A stretch of 64,000 nucleotides of DNA. Origin: Clostridia bacterium. GTDB taxonomy: Bacteria; Bacillota; Clostridia; Peptostreptococcales; Anaerovoracaceae. Position numbers and translations under genes: made by a program. Under the pieces are notes generated by a model, which saw only the letters and a list, made by a program, of their open reading frames with translations, ran no database searches and was not told the DNA's origin. Every line of letters begins with the position of its first letter. Within the stretch, counting starts at the first letter, position 1. The stretch is taken from positions 194,296-258,295 of the forward strand of contig JAUNMH010000001.1 of NCBI GenBank assembly GCA_030537495.1, given 5' to 3'. Of the stretch, positions 1 to 7,792 are shown one piece after another.

Positions 1-1272
1 TAGAAATAATGTCTTTTCCTCTGTCATCGGTCCTGAAAGTTCTGACGAGTACTGCAAATAGTAAGACTCTATCTTATCAATATAGATTGGAGCTCTGTAA
101 TATGAGTAGGACTGCACAAGCACAAGAATAATAATTAGCAAAAGGCCCTTCTGCATAAACAAGATTTTTTTACATTCGCATAGGAAAAGATTAGCGTGAA
201 CCTTAGTAATGTCCGAGCTGTTTTTTTCTGTTCTAACAAAAGAAGAAATTTTTTCCTCTGCTAATGCTTCCTTATCAAATAGTCGTATTGACAGGAGCAA
301 CAACAACGCCGAGACAAAACCCATAAAGGCAATGCCCGCTACCATAGAAGATACCGCACTATTAAATAAATTGAAATTTCTATAATCATTAAAATACGCA
401 GAAGTATCTATAACTGTAGCAAAATTTAGTTGCTTCAAAGGACTCAGCCAAGAGTAGTTTTCTATATTTAACCAAAGAGAAATTTCTCCTCCCATAATGG
501 TGGCAATTGTAACTATGGCATAGATTTCATTATGACATAATACACATACAAAAAACATCATGCTTCCTGCTGCAATCATAGCCATTGATTTAAACATCAT
601 AAACAAAATGATATACTGGTTTATACTTAATTCATACGGCGAGGCCAAATACCCATTTAGAGACTGAATCGACGCACTTCCGCATCCTGTAAGATTTAAT
701 CCTGTAACCATAAAATAGTTCGTTCCGAAAAGAAGAATCACTAGAACAAGTACACTTGTTACCACGACGAGGTACTTTGCAAATATCAGTTTTCCCCTTC
801 CATTTTTCAACGGTTTAATTAGTAGGAATAAATGTCCCGTCCTTTCATAAAGCATCATGTCAAAGATGATTCCCGCAACGGCAAGGAACATTAATATGTC
901 AGTAACTCTATAATCAGTAACATATTTTAATCCATCTTTATAGTCTTTTTCGATTTTAACTCCGTGCAGATTGCTATATACGTTTGCTGTTTTTTTCAAA
1001 TCGTCTTGGTTGAATCTGCTTCCCCGAAATAGCAAAGATTCACTCATATCCTCGGCTTGCTTCTCGACGTTGTTTATAAATTCCTCGTGAGAAACATCAT
1101 TCTGTTTCTGAATTTGTTGCGGACTACCTTGCTCAGAATTAGAGGGCATACCATCTCTCGTTATCTGAGAAAAGAGAATTGCCCCATTTAGTGCTAATAG
1201 TATCATAAGGAATACCAACAATCCTTTTCGTTGAACGAGCTTCCTCCATTCATAGCTTATAATGCTTATCAT
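1..1272 (-). CDS. ABC-2 type transporter permease (partial, runs off left edge)
   Basis: The frame is open from ATG at 1272 to the first base of the window, 424 codons without a stop, so the C-terminus is missing. The N-terminus reads MISIISYEWRKLVQRKG, typical of ABC-2 permeases with one N-terminal membrane helix. A soluble loop of about 100 residues follows, then several hydrophobic stretches. It starts 3 bases after the stop of the ATPase gene, so the two are co-translated and should form one exporter or immunity-type transporter. The substrate is unknown; position in the agr locus suggests a peptide or an immunity role, which is inference. Confidence 0.85.
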   Translation of the reverse strand, partial: MISIISYEWRKLVQRKGLLVFLMILLALNGAILFSQITRDGMPSNSEQGSPQQIQKQNDVSHEEFINNVEKQAEDMSESLLFRGSRFNQDDLKKTANVYSNLHGVKIEKDYKDGLKYVTDYRVTDILMFLAVAGIIFDMMLYERTGHLFLLIKPLKNGRGKLIFAKYLVVVTSVLVLVILLFGTNYFMVTGLNLTGCGSASIQSLNGYLASPYELSINQYIILFMMFKSMAMIAAGSMMFFVCVLCHNEIYAIVTIATIMGGEISLWLNIENYSWLSPLKQLNFATVIDTSAYFNDYRNFNLFNSAVSSMVAGIAFMGFVSALLLLLSIRLFDKEALAEEKISSFVRTEKNSSDITKVHANLFLCECKKILFMQKGLLLIIILVLVQSYSYYRAPIYIDKIESYYLQYSSELSGPMTEEKTLFL

Positions 1273-1275
1273 CCT

Positions 1276-2142
1276 TTACAAACCCCCAAAATAATAAAGG
1301 TATACATCCTCAAGAGATGGTCGCACCTCTTCCGCTTTCCTCGTAAAGTTAGGCTTATCTACTATTACTCTTACATACACTTTATCCTTTATTTGCGAAA
1401 CACTTCCAATGCGCCAATCATCATTTATTCCAGCGTATTGTTCTGGAAACAATTCCACTTCAAATACATGTCCTTGGACAGATTCCAAGATGTTCTTTTT
1501 TTCGCCCATTTTCAACACTGTTCCGTCGTTTAATAGGACTAATTCTTTTGCTATAAATTCTACATCAGAAACCACATGGGTTGCAATGAGAACGATTTTG
1601 TCCTTCGCAATTCGTGATATTAGATTCCTCACCGAAATCCTCTGTTTCGGATCGAGCCCAGCGGTTGGCTCATCAAGTATGAGAATAGCTGGTTCGTCCA
1701 GAATAGCTTGTGCCAATAGTAACCTTTGTTTCATACCGCCCGAGAATGTCTTAATTTTCTTGTCAGCATAACCGTTAAGGTCAACTGCCTCAAGAATTTC
1801 TGGAATTTTTTTCTTCGCCTCATCTTTAGCCATGCCCTTTAACGCAGCTATATAATCAAGAAAAGCCTCCGCAGTAAACAAAGGGTACAGCGCCTGCTGT
1901 TGTGGCATATATCCCACTAATTTACGGTACTCTTCGCCCATACTTACTATTTCTTTTCCATCAAGAGAAATGGCTCCGCTACTCGCCTTAATGTTGCATG
2001 TCAGTATCCCAATCAACGTTGATTTACCTGCCCCGTTTGGTCCCAATAGGCCGTATATCCCTGGCGTAAGAGACAAAGAGACACCTTTAAGTGCCTCTTT
2101 TGCCCCATAATTCTTTTTTAAATTCTTTATTTCAAGTACCAT
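1276..2142 (-). CDS. ABC transporter ATP-binding protein
   Basis: 288 aa. Walker A GPNGAGKST is at about 34-42, the Q-loop at about 81, the signature FSGGMKQR at 133-140, Walker B ILILDEPT at 153-160 and the switch His near 189, so the ATPase is intact. The sequence GYMPQQQALYPLFT resembles ATPases of bacitracin/lantibiotic-type export or immunity pairs. It energises the permease encoded immediately downstream. The gene lies 9 bases after the lipoprotein gene at the end of a minus-strand run that starts in the agr-like locus, so it is probably in the same transcription unit. ATPase function is certain from the motifs; the substrate is not. Confidence 0.93.
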   Translation of the reverse strand: MVLEIKNLKKNYGAKEALKGVSLSLTPGIYGLLGPNGAGKSTLIGILTCNIKASSGAISLDGKEIVSMGEEYRKLVGYMPQQQALYPLFTAEAFLDYIAALKGMAKDEAKKKIPEILEAVDLNGYADKKIKTFSGGMKQRLLLAQAILDEPAILILDEPTAGLDPKQRISVRNLISRIAKDKIVLIATHVVSDVEFIAKELVLLNDGTVLKMGEKKNILESVQGHVFEVELFPEQYAGINDDWRIGSVSQIKDKVYVRVIVDKPNFTRKAEEVRPSLEDVYLYYFGGL

Positions 2143-2151
2143 ATTTATCCC

Positions 2152-3549
2152 CTAAAATTCTTCATCCAATGCCTCTATCCGGGTTGCATTCTTAAAATTT
2201 CCCCTATAGTAATCCGATTTCTTTATAATGTTCATGTATTTTTTCTTGTCATCGTATGTGTAGTAAATAAACTTATCCTTCGTTTCACCTATTATTCTAT
2301 ACGGAACATCTCTTTCTGCATCATACATCTTCTGTTCTTTGCCTGTGTCAATATTATAGCTGTAATATTCAGCCATCATTTTTGGCTTACGTTTTAAATA
2401 AAGCAGCTTATTGTCATCAACCGTAACACCCGCTTCAATTCCTCCGGCGTCAAACATATATCCATCGTCGATGTCTAGAAGTGACTCTATTTTGCCGTCA
2501 TCGTCGAAAAACCACTTATAAATATGATTTTCAGAAACCCCCACAACTCCCTCATCGTCGATTTTGCTTTCCTTCAGAGTTTCAATTATGGCATAATCGT
2601 TATGTATGCCACTAACAACGAATGGTAACATGTATTTGCAGTCTCCATCTTCATCTATGGACGGTTCAATGGTGCCCTCTTGAATCAGCGTGGTCTGATT
2701 CTTATTATTGTCAAAGGCAATAAACTTGTACCACCAGGGGATTTCAGTAGAACGCAACATATAGTATGCTTCATACGGGTTCTCAGCATTCTTTATCTCT
2801 CGAACACTATCAAAACCGCCAGTCTCGAATTCCTTGTAGAATTCGGTTTCACTCAGGTATTCTCCTGCCTCACCTTTCATAGTAATTATACAGTGGTCTT
2901 TAGAGATTCCTGAGATTTCACACTCAACAGACTCCTTTTTTCTTTCTGTCAACTCTATGATTTTTCCCGAATTCAAATCAATAGCCACAGATTGTTGCGT
3001 TTGTACGTCTTCCTCTGATTTGTCATCAGGGTTATACATCCAATAAAGGGTTGTGAATGCCTTCCCTCCAGCATAATATGTGCTCTTTCCCCTTTCCACG
3101 AGATTCCAACTATTAGGGGTGCTATCACCACATTGGATTTTACTAACTGTCTTCCTCTCACTTCCATCTCTTTTCATGGAAATAAGTTCCAAAGCATTAG
3201 AGTCCTCATTGAAAATAAAGCAATAAATTTTGCCGCAATACTCCGCTAATCCATATGCACCTTGGTATCCCTCATACCATCCACTACAGTCATCATTATT
3301 GTGCCTGCAGTTTGCTCTATTACATATAACATAGTTCTTTTCAGTAACATAGTCAAAATACATAAAATGATTATTTTTAAGGCTAAATATCCCATTCTCC
3401 CCTACTGCTAGCGTTCCAGATTCGTCAGCACCTTGAACTACAGAATCGCTACTGCTTTCTGCAATGTCTACAGATAGTCCCTCTTTCTCACAGGCCCCGA
3501 GCAAGCACATGGTGAATAAAATCAATATTAATGACAAAATTTTTCTCAT
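2152..3549 (-). CDS. Lipoprotein with beta-propeller-like body, unknown function
   Basis: 465 aa starting at MRKILSLILILFTMCLLGAC. The lipobox LGAC puts the lipidated Cys at residue 20, so the protein should sit on the outer face of the membrane. The ATG at 3549 is chosen over an upstream one because AGGGAGG lies just before it and the longer form would bury the signal peptide. The body is acidic with recurrent aromatic Y/W strands and motifs such as LYLKRKPKMMAEYYSYNIDTG, suggesting a repeated beta-sheet fold. A second lipoprotein at 23064-24146 is of the same general kind. It precedes the ABC genes and follows the secreted protein at 3591. Function is not recognised. Confidence 0.8.
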   Translation of the reverse strand: MRKILSLILILFTMCLLGACEKEGLSVDIAESSSDSVVQGADESGTLAVGENGIFSLKNNHFMYFDYVTEKNYVICNRANCRHNNDDCSGWYEGYQGAYGLAEYCGKIYCFIFNEDSNALELISMKRDGSERKTVSKIQCGDSTPNSWNLVERGKSTYYAGGKAFTTLYWMYNPDDKSEEDVQTQQSVAIDLNSGKIIELTERKKESVECEISGISKDHCIITMKGEAGEYLSETEFYKEFETGGFDSVREIKNAENPYEAYYMLRSTEIPWWYKFIAFDNNKNQTTLIQEGTIEPSIDEDGDCKYMLPFVVSGIHNDYAIIETLKESKIDDEGVVGVSENHIYKWFFDDDGKIESLLDIDDGYMFDAGGIEAGVTVDDNKLLYLKRKPKMMAEYYSYNIDTGKEQKMYDAERDVPYRIIGETKDKFIYYTYDDKKKYMNIIKKSDYYRGNFKNATRIEALDEEF

Positions 3550-3590
3550 TGCCTCGTTCCTCCCTAAATTACCTGCACGATTTCCTACCT

Positions 3591-4061
3591 TTACATTTGC
3601 GTATAAAAGCTTACCACTCCGTCCTCGCAACTAAATTTATGTGTGCTATGCAATGATTTTATAAGGAAATCATAGGAATCGGATGCCGTATAGGTGCCTT
3701 TACCTCCAGTCATGGATTTGCTTTTTGTGAATTGATTATCTGATGCATTTCCATGAAACCAAACTCTGCCTGTACCAACTATGGTCTTCTTATAAGCATC
3801 CACCTGAGCTTTCTTACCCCCTTTATAGACTGTTATCTCAAAATCAGTTATAACTTTCGCTGTTTTCCCTTCGATTGATGAAATTCCAGCAATTTTATAC
3901 TTGTTACCATGTTTATCTGTGACCGTCTTAGATGTTACCTGAGGAACAGTTATCAATGACTCATTTCCCGTCGTAGAAACATCATCCTCCGCAAACGCTA
4001 CACCAACATTAAATGTTAAAATTAAACAGGTTGCTAAAATCATTATAATAGTCTTCTTCAT
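3591..4061 (-). CDS. Small secreted protein downstream of agrB
   Basis: 156 aa beginning MKKTIIMILATCLILTFNV, with a classical signal peptide and probable cleavage after VGVAFA near residue 24. The start at 4061 has GAGAGGAG about 10 bases upstream; a longer frame to 4124 would hide the signal peptide. The mature part has a Trp-Phe-His turn (GRVWFHGNASDN) and a Gly/Thr-rich strand region (GGKGTYTASDSY), loosely like the secreted protein at 30136-30621. It follows agrB by about 60 bases and precedes a lipoprotein. I do not recognise the family; a secreted effector or a target of the agr system is a guess. Confidence 0.75.
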   Translation of the reverse strand: MKKTIIMILATCLILTFNVGVAFAEDDVSTTGNESLITVPQVTSKTVTDKHGNKYKIAGISSIEGKTAKVITDFEITVYKGGKKAQVDAYKKTIVGTGRVWFHGNASDNQFTKSKSMTGGKGTYTASDSYDFLIKSLHSTHKFSCEDGVVSFYTQM

Positions 4062-4120
4062 TGGTAATGTTCTCCTCTCATTAATTTCTTGTATGCCTTT
4101 TGCGCGTAAACTCTTTTTAC

Positions 4121-4681
4121 TCATTTACCACTACTCAATATTGAAGGGATGAGCATAAGTGCACTGAATACGACACTCATTGTAAAACTCTCTGCAAATT
4201 CATATTGTAGAGGTAGTAAGAGCAGTACGAGTATGTTTTCGATTAGTAATATTTTTCTAGTTATCCTTTTAAAAACTACTTCCTCGCTTCTACTCAGAGG
4301 CCTTTGTGATGTTCCTTTTGGCGCATACATAAGTATGATAACGTCTGCTCCAATCAGCAACATTACAATGATATTAGTATTGCTGGGCATAAATCGAATG
4401 ATTCCAAGTACAACTAGAATCATTCCCGCTGACAATACAAAACAAATTTTAGGGTTCTTTACGTGAAAACCTCCCGAATATCTTCTCAGAAGAAAGTATC
4501 CAATTGAAAAGCATATACTAACCAATAGCATTCTACATATCATGCCAATAATAAGTGCCATAATAACATTGATAATAAACAGGATTAGTCTATTGAAACC
4601 AAACCTATATAGCTCTCTGTTATTCTCTGAAATAAGAGATTCTTCTAGTAAGCGTTCTACGAAATATTCTTCAGCTTTCAT
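4121..4681 (-). CDS. agrB: AgrB-like accessory gene regulator peptidase
   Basis: 186 aa integral membrane Cys protease of the AgrB family, which cuts the AgrD precursor and forms its thiolactone ring. The family active-site motif is present as RRYSGGFHVKNPKIC, with His73 and Cys80 spaced as in the characterised staphylococcal enzyme (His and Cys seven residues apart). About five hydrophobic stretches flank it, and the length matches the family. Its ATG overlaps the stop codon of the agrD gene (ATGA), so the two are translationally coupled. Identification is confident; the product peptide is read from the partner gene. Confidence 0.95.
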   Translation of the reverse strand: MKAEEYFVERLLEESLISENNRELYRFGFNRLILFIINVIMALIIGMICRMLLVSICFSIGYFLLRRYSGGFHVKNPKICFVLSAGMILVVLGIIRFMPSNTNIIVMLLIGADVIILMYAPKGTSQRPLSRSEEVVFKRITRKILLIENILVLLLLPLQYEFAESFTMSVVFSALMLIPSILSSGK

Positions 4682-4830
4682 AACTTCCTTATTCTGCTTA
4701 ATCTTCTTGCACTATCTGGAATCGGCACTTGATTTATATAGTGACTACAGGTTGCATTCACATTTAGACTTGCCGCAACTACAGAAAGTATCATTAACGT
4801 TTTGAAAAACATTCCTTTAATTCTATCCAT
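4678..4830 (-). CDS. agrD: AgrD-like cyclic autoinducer peptide precursor
   Basis: 50 aa. An amphipathic/hydrophobic N-terminal leader (MFFKTLMILSVVAASLN) is followed by ATCSHYINQVPIPDSARR. This has the AgrD layout: a Cys, four residues, then an N/Q-x-P-x-P-(D/E) recognition tail rich in charge. By analogy the ring would be a thiolactone between Cys28 and the fifth residue of CSHYI, with a tail of unknown length. The stop codon overlaps the ATG of agrB. The ribosome site is weak (GGAGAG 11 bases upstream, GGGG closer). Translation was checked codon by codon. Precursor identity is well supported by sequence and position; the mature peptide is inferred. Confidence 0.88.
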   Translation of the reverse strand: MDRIKGMFFKTLMILSVVAASLNVNATCSHYINQVPIPDSARRLSRIRKL

Positions 4831-4901
4831 TTTCCCCATCTCTCCATTAACTCTTGATTTTTAGTTAATATTGTCAAATTATCTATCTGTTCCGTTTCTC
4901 C

Positions 4902-4918
4902 CACATCGGTGATGCACC
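4902..4918 (-). repeat. 17-bp intergenic repeat, copy 1
   Basis: On the minus strand GGTGCATCACCGATGTG, lying between the stop of the 77-aa gene and the agrD start. Further copies are at 5434-5450, 21338-21354 and 25907-25923. Each lies just after a small gene and about 50-75 bases before the next ribosome site. Around this copy a 17-codon frame starting MSRKREGASPMW can be read (stop at 4883), as can an alternative frame containing CITDV. Confidence 0.7.
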
Positions 4919-4976
4919 TTCTCTCTTTCTGCTCATACGCACTGTTTTCTCGGTATTTGGTATAGCTATGTCGATA

Positions 4977-5213
4977 TTATTCTTTTTCTGTTTCAAAGAA
5001 ATATGCAAATATGAAGAATCCAACCAATCCTCCCATTGATGCAAGAATTTCTTTTGCAGAGAATGTCCATATTTCAGATATAGCCGCTCCAAATGGTATG
5101 CTGGATTTTATCATAATATATATCACACTCCCGATTTCAAAAAGCAGCATTACTAGAGCTGCAATTATAGTATATTTCAGAGCTGCCGTAATTCTATTTT
5201 TTTCGAAATTCAT
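4977..5213 (-). CDS. Small two-helix membrane protein (family A, copy 1)
   Basis: 77 aa starting MNFEKNRITAALKYTIIAAL. The start at 5213 is preferred because AGGAGG lies 8 bases upstream. It has two hydrophobic helices joined by a short loop (SSIPFGAAISEIW) and a charged end (FETEKE). A close paralogue, identical over most of its length, is encoded at 21413-21646. It is followed by the 17-bp intergenic repeat and then agrD. No known family is recognised. The paralogue also precedes a copy of the 17-bp repeat, so the gene and repeat move as one module. Confidence 0.7.
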   Translation of the reverse strand: MNFEKNRITAALKYTIIAALVMLLFEIGSVIYIMIKSSIPFGAAISEIWTFSAKEILASMGGLVGFFIFAYFFETEKE

Positions 5214-5253
5214 CGTTTTGTCCTCCTCCATACCACATCATTCTTTGTTAAAC

Positions 5254-5379
5254 TTAATCATTTTTTGTAGCCACAAGTGAAAAAGTCTGTCTATCTGGTA
5301 CATAACCACTATTTTTCCCACCATTTCTCCACTTATATATAGTTGTAATCTTCAGGTAACGCTTTGTAGTTGTGTTCAT
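5254..5379 (-). CDS. 41-aa protein with WRNGGKNSGY motif
   Basis: 41 codons starting MNTTTKRYLKITTIYKWRN, preceded by an excellent ribosome site (GGAGGAGAAAGGAGAG). It contains WRNGGKNSGY, also found near the C-termini of the two large secreted proteins at 24695-25840 and 27046-28095, where the preceding residues are similar (YLKITIIATWRNGGKNSGY). It therefore looks like a free-standing version of their C-terminal domain, or a remnant still carrying good start signals. There is no signal peptide. It is the first well-supported gene after the direct-repeat promoter at 5549-5616. Function unknown. Confidence 0.6.
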   Translation of the reverse strand: MNTTTKRYLKITTIYKWRNGGKNSGYVPDRQTFSLVATKND

Positions 5380-5433
5380 CTGTCTCTCCTTTCTCCTCCA
5401 GAATTACTAAGTTATCTCCCGCAACTACTTTTC

Positions 5434-5450
5434 CACATCGGTAATGCACC
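5434..5450 (-). repeat. 17-bp intergenic repeat, copy 2
   Basis: GGTGCATTACCGATGTG on the minus strand, one mismatch from copy 1, about 55 bases before the 41-aa gene. It lies within a possible 28-codon frame (5425-5511, starting MHQMYKGTNTN) that lacks a good ribosome site, so I do not call that frame a gene. Confidence 0.6.
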
Positions 5451-5548
5451 CTCTTTCCACTTTTGGTTTTTCTCTGCAGTTTGTATTTGTTCCTTTATAC
5501 ATTTGATGCATCGAATATCCAGTTTTAGACAAGAATTTGGTTTTTTTA

Positions 5549-5616
5549 ATTCTACACCTTACTCCTCTCAAAAAAATTCATGTTGTTGAAATTAGCAGTT
5601 TTTTGTTGAAATTAGC
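5549..5616 (-). promoter_or_regulatory. LytTR-type direct-repeat promoter 1
   Basis: On the minus strand two identical 12-mers GCTAATTTCAAC (5605-5616 and 5585-5596) are offset by 20 bp. They are followed after exactly 30 bp by a TAGAAT -10 box (5549-5554) preceded by AGTAAGGTG. Two other promoters at 28385-28452 and 29052-29119 share repeats, spacing and the AGTAAGG block. Direct repeats about two helical turns apart are the known site type of AgrA/LytTR regulators, and such a regulator is encoded upstream at 6949-7665. The distal repeat overlaps the stop codon of the kinase gene. Confidence 0.75.
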
Positions 5617-6946
5617 ACGTAACGTCCTCATAAGCGTCAATAAACATATCTATTGTTACGCAAAAGGTTTCTTCTTCGGTACTGATTGTCATTTGGCCGT
5701 AATGCTGAGCTACTGTTTCTGACACATTTTTCAGACCAATTCCATGGTGTTTTGCATATCTATTGGTGTACCTTTTGGAGGCGATTTCTAATTTTCTGCC
5801 GTTATTCTTGCACTGTGCAGTATCCTCTCGATAGGTGTTAATGACTTGGATGTGCAATAGCCCACATGCTGCGGACATTCTAATAATTAATTCCTTCGGT
5901 TCTTTCTCCTCATACAGAGCCCTTATGGCGTTATCCAACAGATTGCCTAAAATAACAACAATGTCCCTTGGATTTATCTGCAAGTCCTGTGGTATGCAGA
6001 CATCGGTTTCTATTTTTGCGCCTGCGTCCGCAGCGTCGCTAAGTTTCAGATTGATAACACCATCAATAAGAGAATTACCTGTTGATATCCATTGCCCTGT
6101 AGGCTTAATTTCATCATATATATTACCTATATAATTTTGTAGTTTCTCGCATTCCTTCTGTTCAGCCATTTCCCTTATTGCGACCAGATGATTTTTAATG
6201 TCATGACGCAACGAAGAAATCCGTTCCTCTGGTTTTTGCAGAATACCGATTTGTTTCTCGTATGCTTTATTTTCCTGTAACACAAGCTGCATTTCAGACT
6301 TTTTCCTATACATGTCTTGTATCCTGGATATAAGGAAAAAGACAAGTAAATTCATTAGGATCAAACATATTTCCCCTAACAGAACCGCGCTTGCCTCTAC
6401 GCATTTATCTAGAACCGCGGCAGAAATAAGTATTGTGAGCGTTGGAACTGTTGAGACAGCAAGCCACTCAGTAATAGCTATTTTATTTCCTTCTTTTAAC
6501 TCCACAAATTTTTCAATTAATATAACGATTAAGAAAAAAAGCATGTTGGCTACTGTAATTCCTATGGTCACAATATGAGTCGTTCCTATTTTCACTAGGA
6601 TGTAAACAACCAAATCCTCGCAAATTATAGATAGGGACATCGCCATGACAATTGCCAATACACGTTGTTGCAAATTCCCCTCATATGTGAGCGAGATAAG
6701 CGCCATTCCCACAAGATTCGTTACTATAATAATTTCAGGAGGCCAGGAAAACACAAGGAATCCTAGACTATTAATCATGTAATATATGAAAAATGCTCCC
6801 CTTCGTATATATGATAATGATAACTTAAATTTAAAAGAATTCTTCTTTGCGATTAGTTCATGTTCCGCACTCAAAAATATACAGAATAAGCGACTTATAA
6901 CGTATAAACGGAATAGATTTCCCACTAAATAAATTATTGCTTCCAT
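5612..6946 (-). CDS. AgrC-like GHKL sensor histidine kinase
   Basis: 444 aa. About six membrane helices occupy residues 1-210, then a coiled linker, then the kinase part: phospho-acceptor His248 in SSLRHDIKNHL, N-box NLLDNAIRAL near 335-344 and G-box HHGIGLKNV at 400-408. This is the architecture of peptide-sensing kinases of the AgrC family. The kinase and regulator genes are 2 bases apart. The expected ligand is the peptide made from the agrD/agrB pair downstream. The gene end overlaps one half of the direct-repeat operator. Confidence 0.92.
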   Translation of the reverse strand: MEAIIYLVGNLFRLYVISRLFCIFLSAEHELIAKKNSFKFKLSLSYIRRGAFFIYYMINSLGFLVFSWPPEIIIVTNLVGMALISLTYEGNLQQRVLAIVMAMSLSIICEDLVVYILVKIGTTHIVTIGITVANMLFFLIVILIEKFVELKEGNKIAITEWLAVSTVPTLTILISAAVLDKCVEASAVLLGEICLILMNLLVFFLISRIQDMYRKKSEMQLVLQENKAYEKQIGILQKPEERISSLRHDIKNHLVAIREMAEQKECEKLQNYIGNIYDEIKPTGQWISTGNSLIDGVINLKLSDAADAGAKIETDVCIPQDLQINPRDIVVILGNLLDNAIRALYEEKEPKELIIRMSAACGLLHIQVINTYREDTAQCKNNGRKLEIASKRYTNRYAKHHGIGLKNVSETVAQHYGQMTISTEEETFCVTIDMFIDAYEDVTC

Positions 6947-6948
6947 AT

Positions 6949-7665
6949 CTACAGTTCCCTTTTTCTTGGAAATATTACATCTGCGTGTTCAAAAATTGCT
7001 GCCCTATAGTTTCTGCTTACTGGTAATTTCTGACCACCAGAAAGGTGGACACAGTTTGGTTGCCACTGAATTACTTTCGTCTCATTTACAAGATAAGATT
7101 TATGAATTCTAATAAAATTTCTTCCTACCGACTCTTCAATCTCGTCTAGTTTTCCGTAAAATTCGTATCTTTCATCTCCACAATCAACTATTATTTTTCG
7201 ATTATCACTTTCAAAATAAAGTATCGATGACACTGCGACTCGACACAGTTCCTTACCGGCTTTAAATCGGAAAACCTTTTGCAGACCTTGAGAGAGCTCC
7301 ATCCTTTTGCGGACACAAGCAATAATTTTATCCTCTGTAACTGGCTTTATCAGAAAATTCATAGGTCTGCTATCAAATAGGCTCATCGCATACGTTTCCC
7401 TTGAAGAAACATAAACAATCTGCACATAGTCATTTTTAAGTTCTCCCCTTATTATGTTCCCCATAGAAACTCCATCCATGCTTTTGAATTCTATATCCAG
7501 AAAAATCAAGTCAAAAGGTTCCCCGTCAAGCAAGGTTCTGTGCAGTTTTTCACAAGTGTAGAATATTTCTACACTAATCATATTCTTTAGGTCAGATCCC
7601 ACTAGGATTCTTTCTATTTGTTCACACATCCTAATGTCATCATCGCAAATTGCAATCTTATACAT
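6949..7665 (-). CDS. AgrA/LytTR-family response regulator
   Basis: 238 aa. The receiver domain has acidic pocket D8-D9, phospho-acceptor Asp57 in LIFLDIEF and a conserved Lys near 108 (LIKPVTED). From about residue 130 a LytTR DNA-binding domain follows, with the typical YFESDNRKI start and RIHKSYLVN core. Members bind pairs of direct repeats spaced about 21 bp, which matches the three direct-repeat promoters in this window. It is the first gene of the two-component pair and has its own promoter at 7703-7732. Confidence 0.93.
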   Translation of the reverse strand: MYKIAICDDDIRMCEQIERILVGSDLKNMISVEIFYTCEKLHRTLLDGEPFDLIFLDIEFKSMDGVSMGNIIRGELKNDYVQIVYVSSRETYAMSLFDSRPMNFLIKPVTEDKIIACVRKRMELSQGLQKVFRFKAGKELCRVAVSSILYFESDNRKIIVDCGDERYEFYGKLDEIEESVGRNFIRIHKSYLVNETKVIQWQPNCVHLSGGQKLPVSRNYRAAIFEHADVIFPRKREL

Positions 7666-7702
7666 TTTTCTTCCGTAGCCTTCCTAATCTTTTACAATTA
7701 TT

Positions 7703-7732
7703 ATAATATCCTAGCTCCACACATTGCGTCAA
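7703..7732 (-). promoter_or_regulatory. Promoter of the two-component system
   Basis: Minus-strand TTGACG (7727-7732), 18-bp spacer, TATTAT (7703-7708), about 40 bp before the regulator start codon. No direct repeats of the operator type are visible here. Confidence 0.6.
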
Positions 7733-7739
7733 CTAAATA

Positions 7740-7766
7740 GGAGAAAGGCCTCCCGAACCTTTCTCC
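7740..7766 (-). terminator. Hairpin after the GntR gene
   Basis: Perfect 9-bp arms GGAGAAAGG / CCTTTCTCC around a 9-base loop, just beyond the gntR stop. On the minus strand only a short T-poor tail follows; on the plus strand the tail is A-rich. Termination is therefore probable but not certain. Confidence 0.5.
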
Positions 7767-7792
7767 ATAAAAAATATTCTATATTAACTCCC

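Noticed and set aside
4831..4976. Possible in-frame extension of the 77-aa protein into AgrD by readthrough
   Set aside because: Counting codon by codon shows that the upstream frame reaches the agrD ATG out of phase, so no fusion is possible.
5425..5511. 28-codon frame MHQMYKGTNTN... ending CITDVEK
   Set aside because: No ribosome site, and a competing frame over the same bases is equally protein-like; described only as part of the 17-bp repeat.
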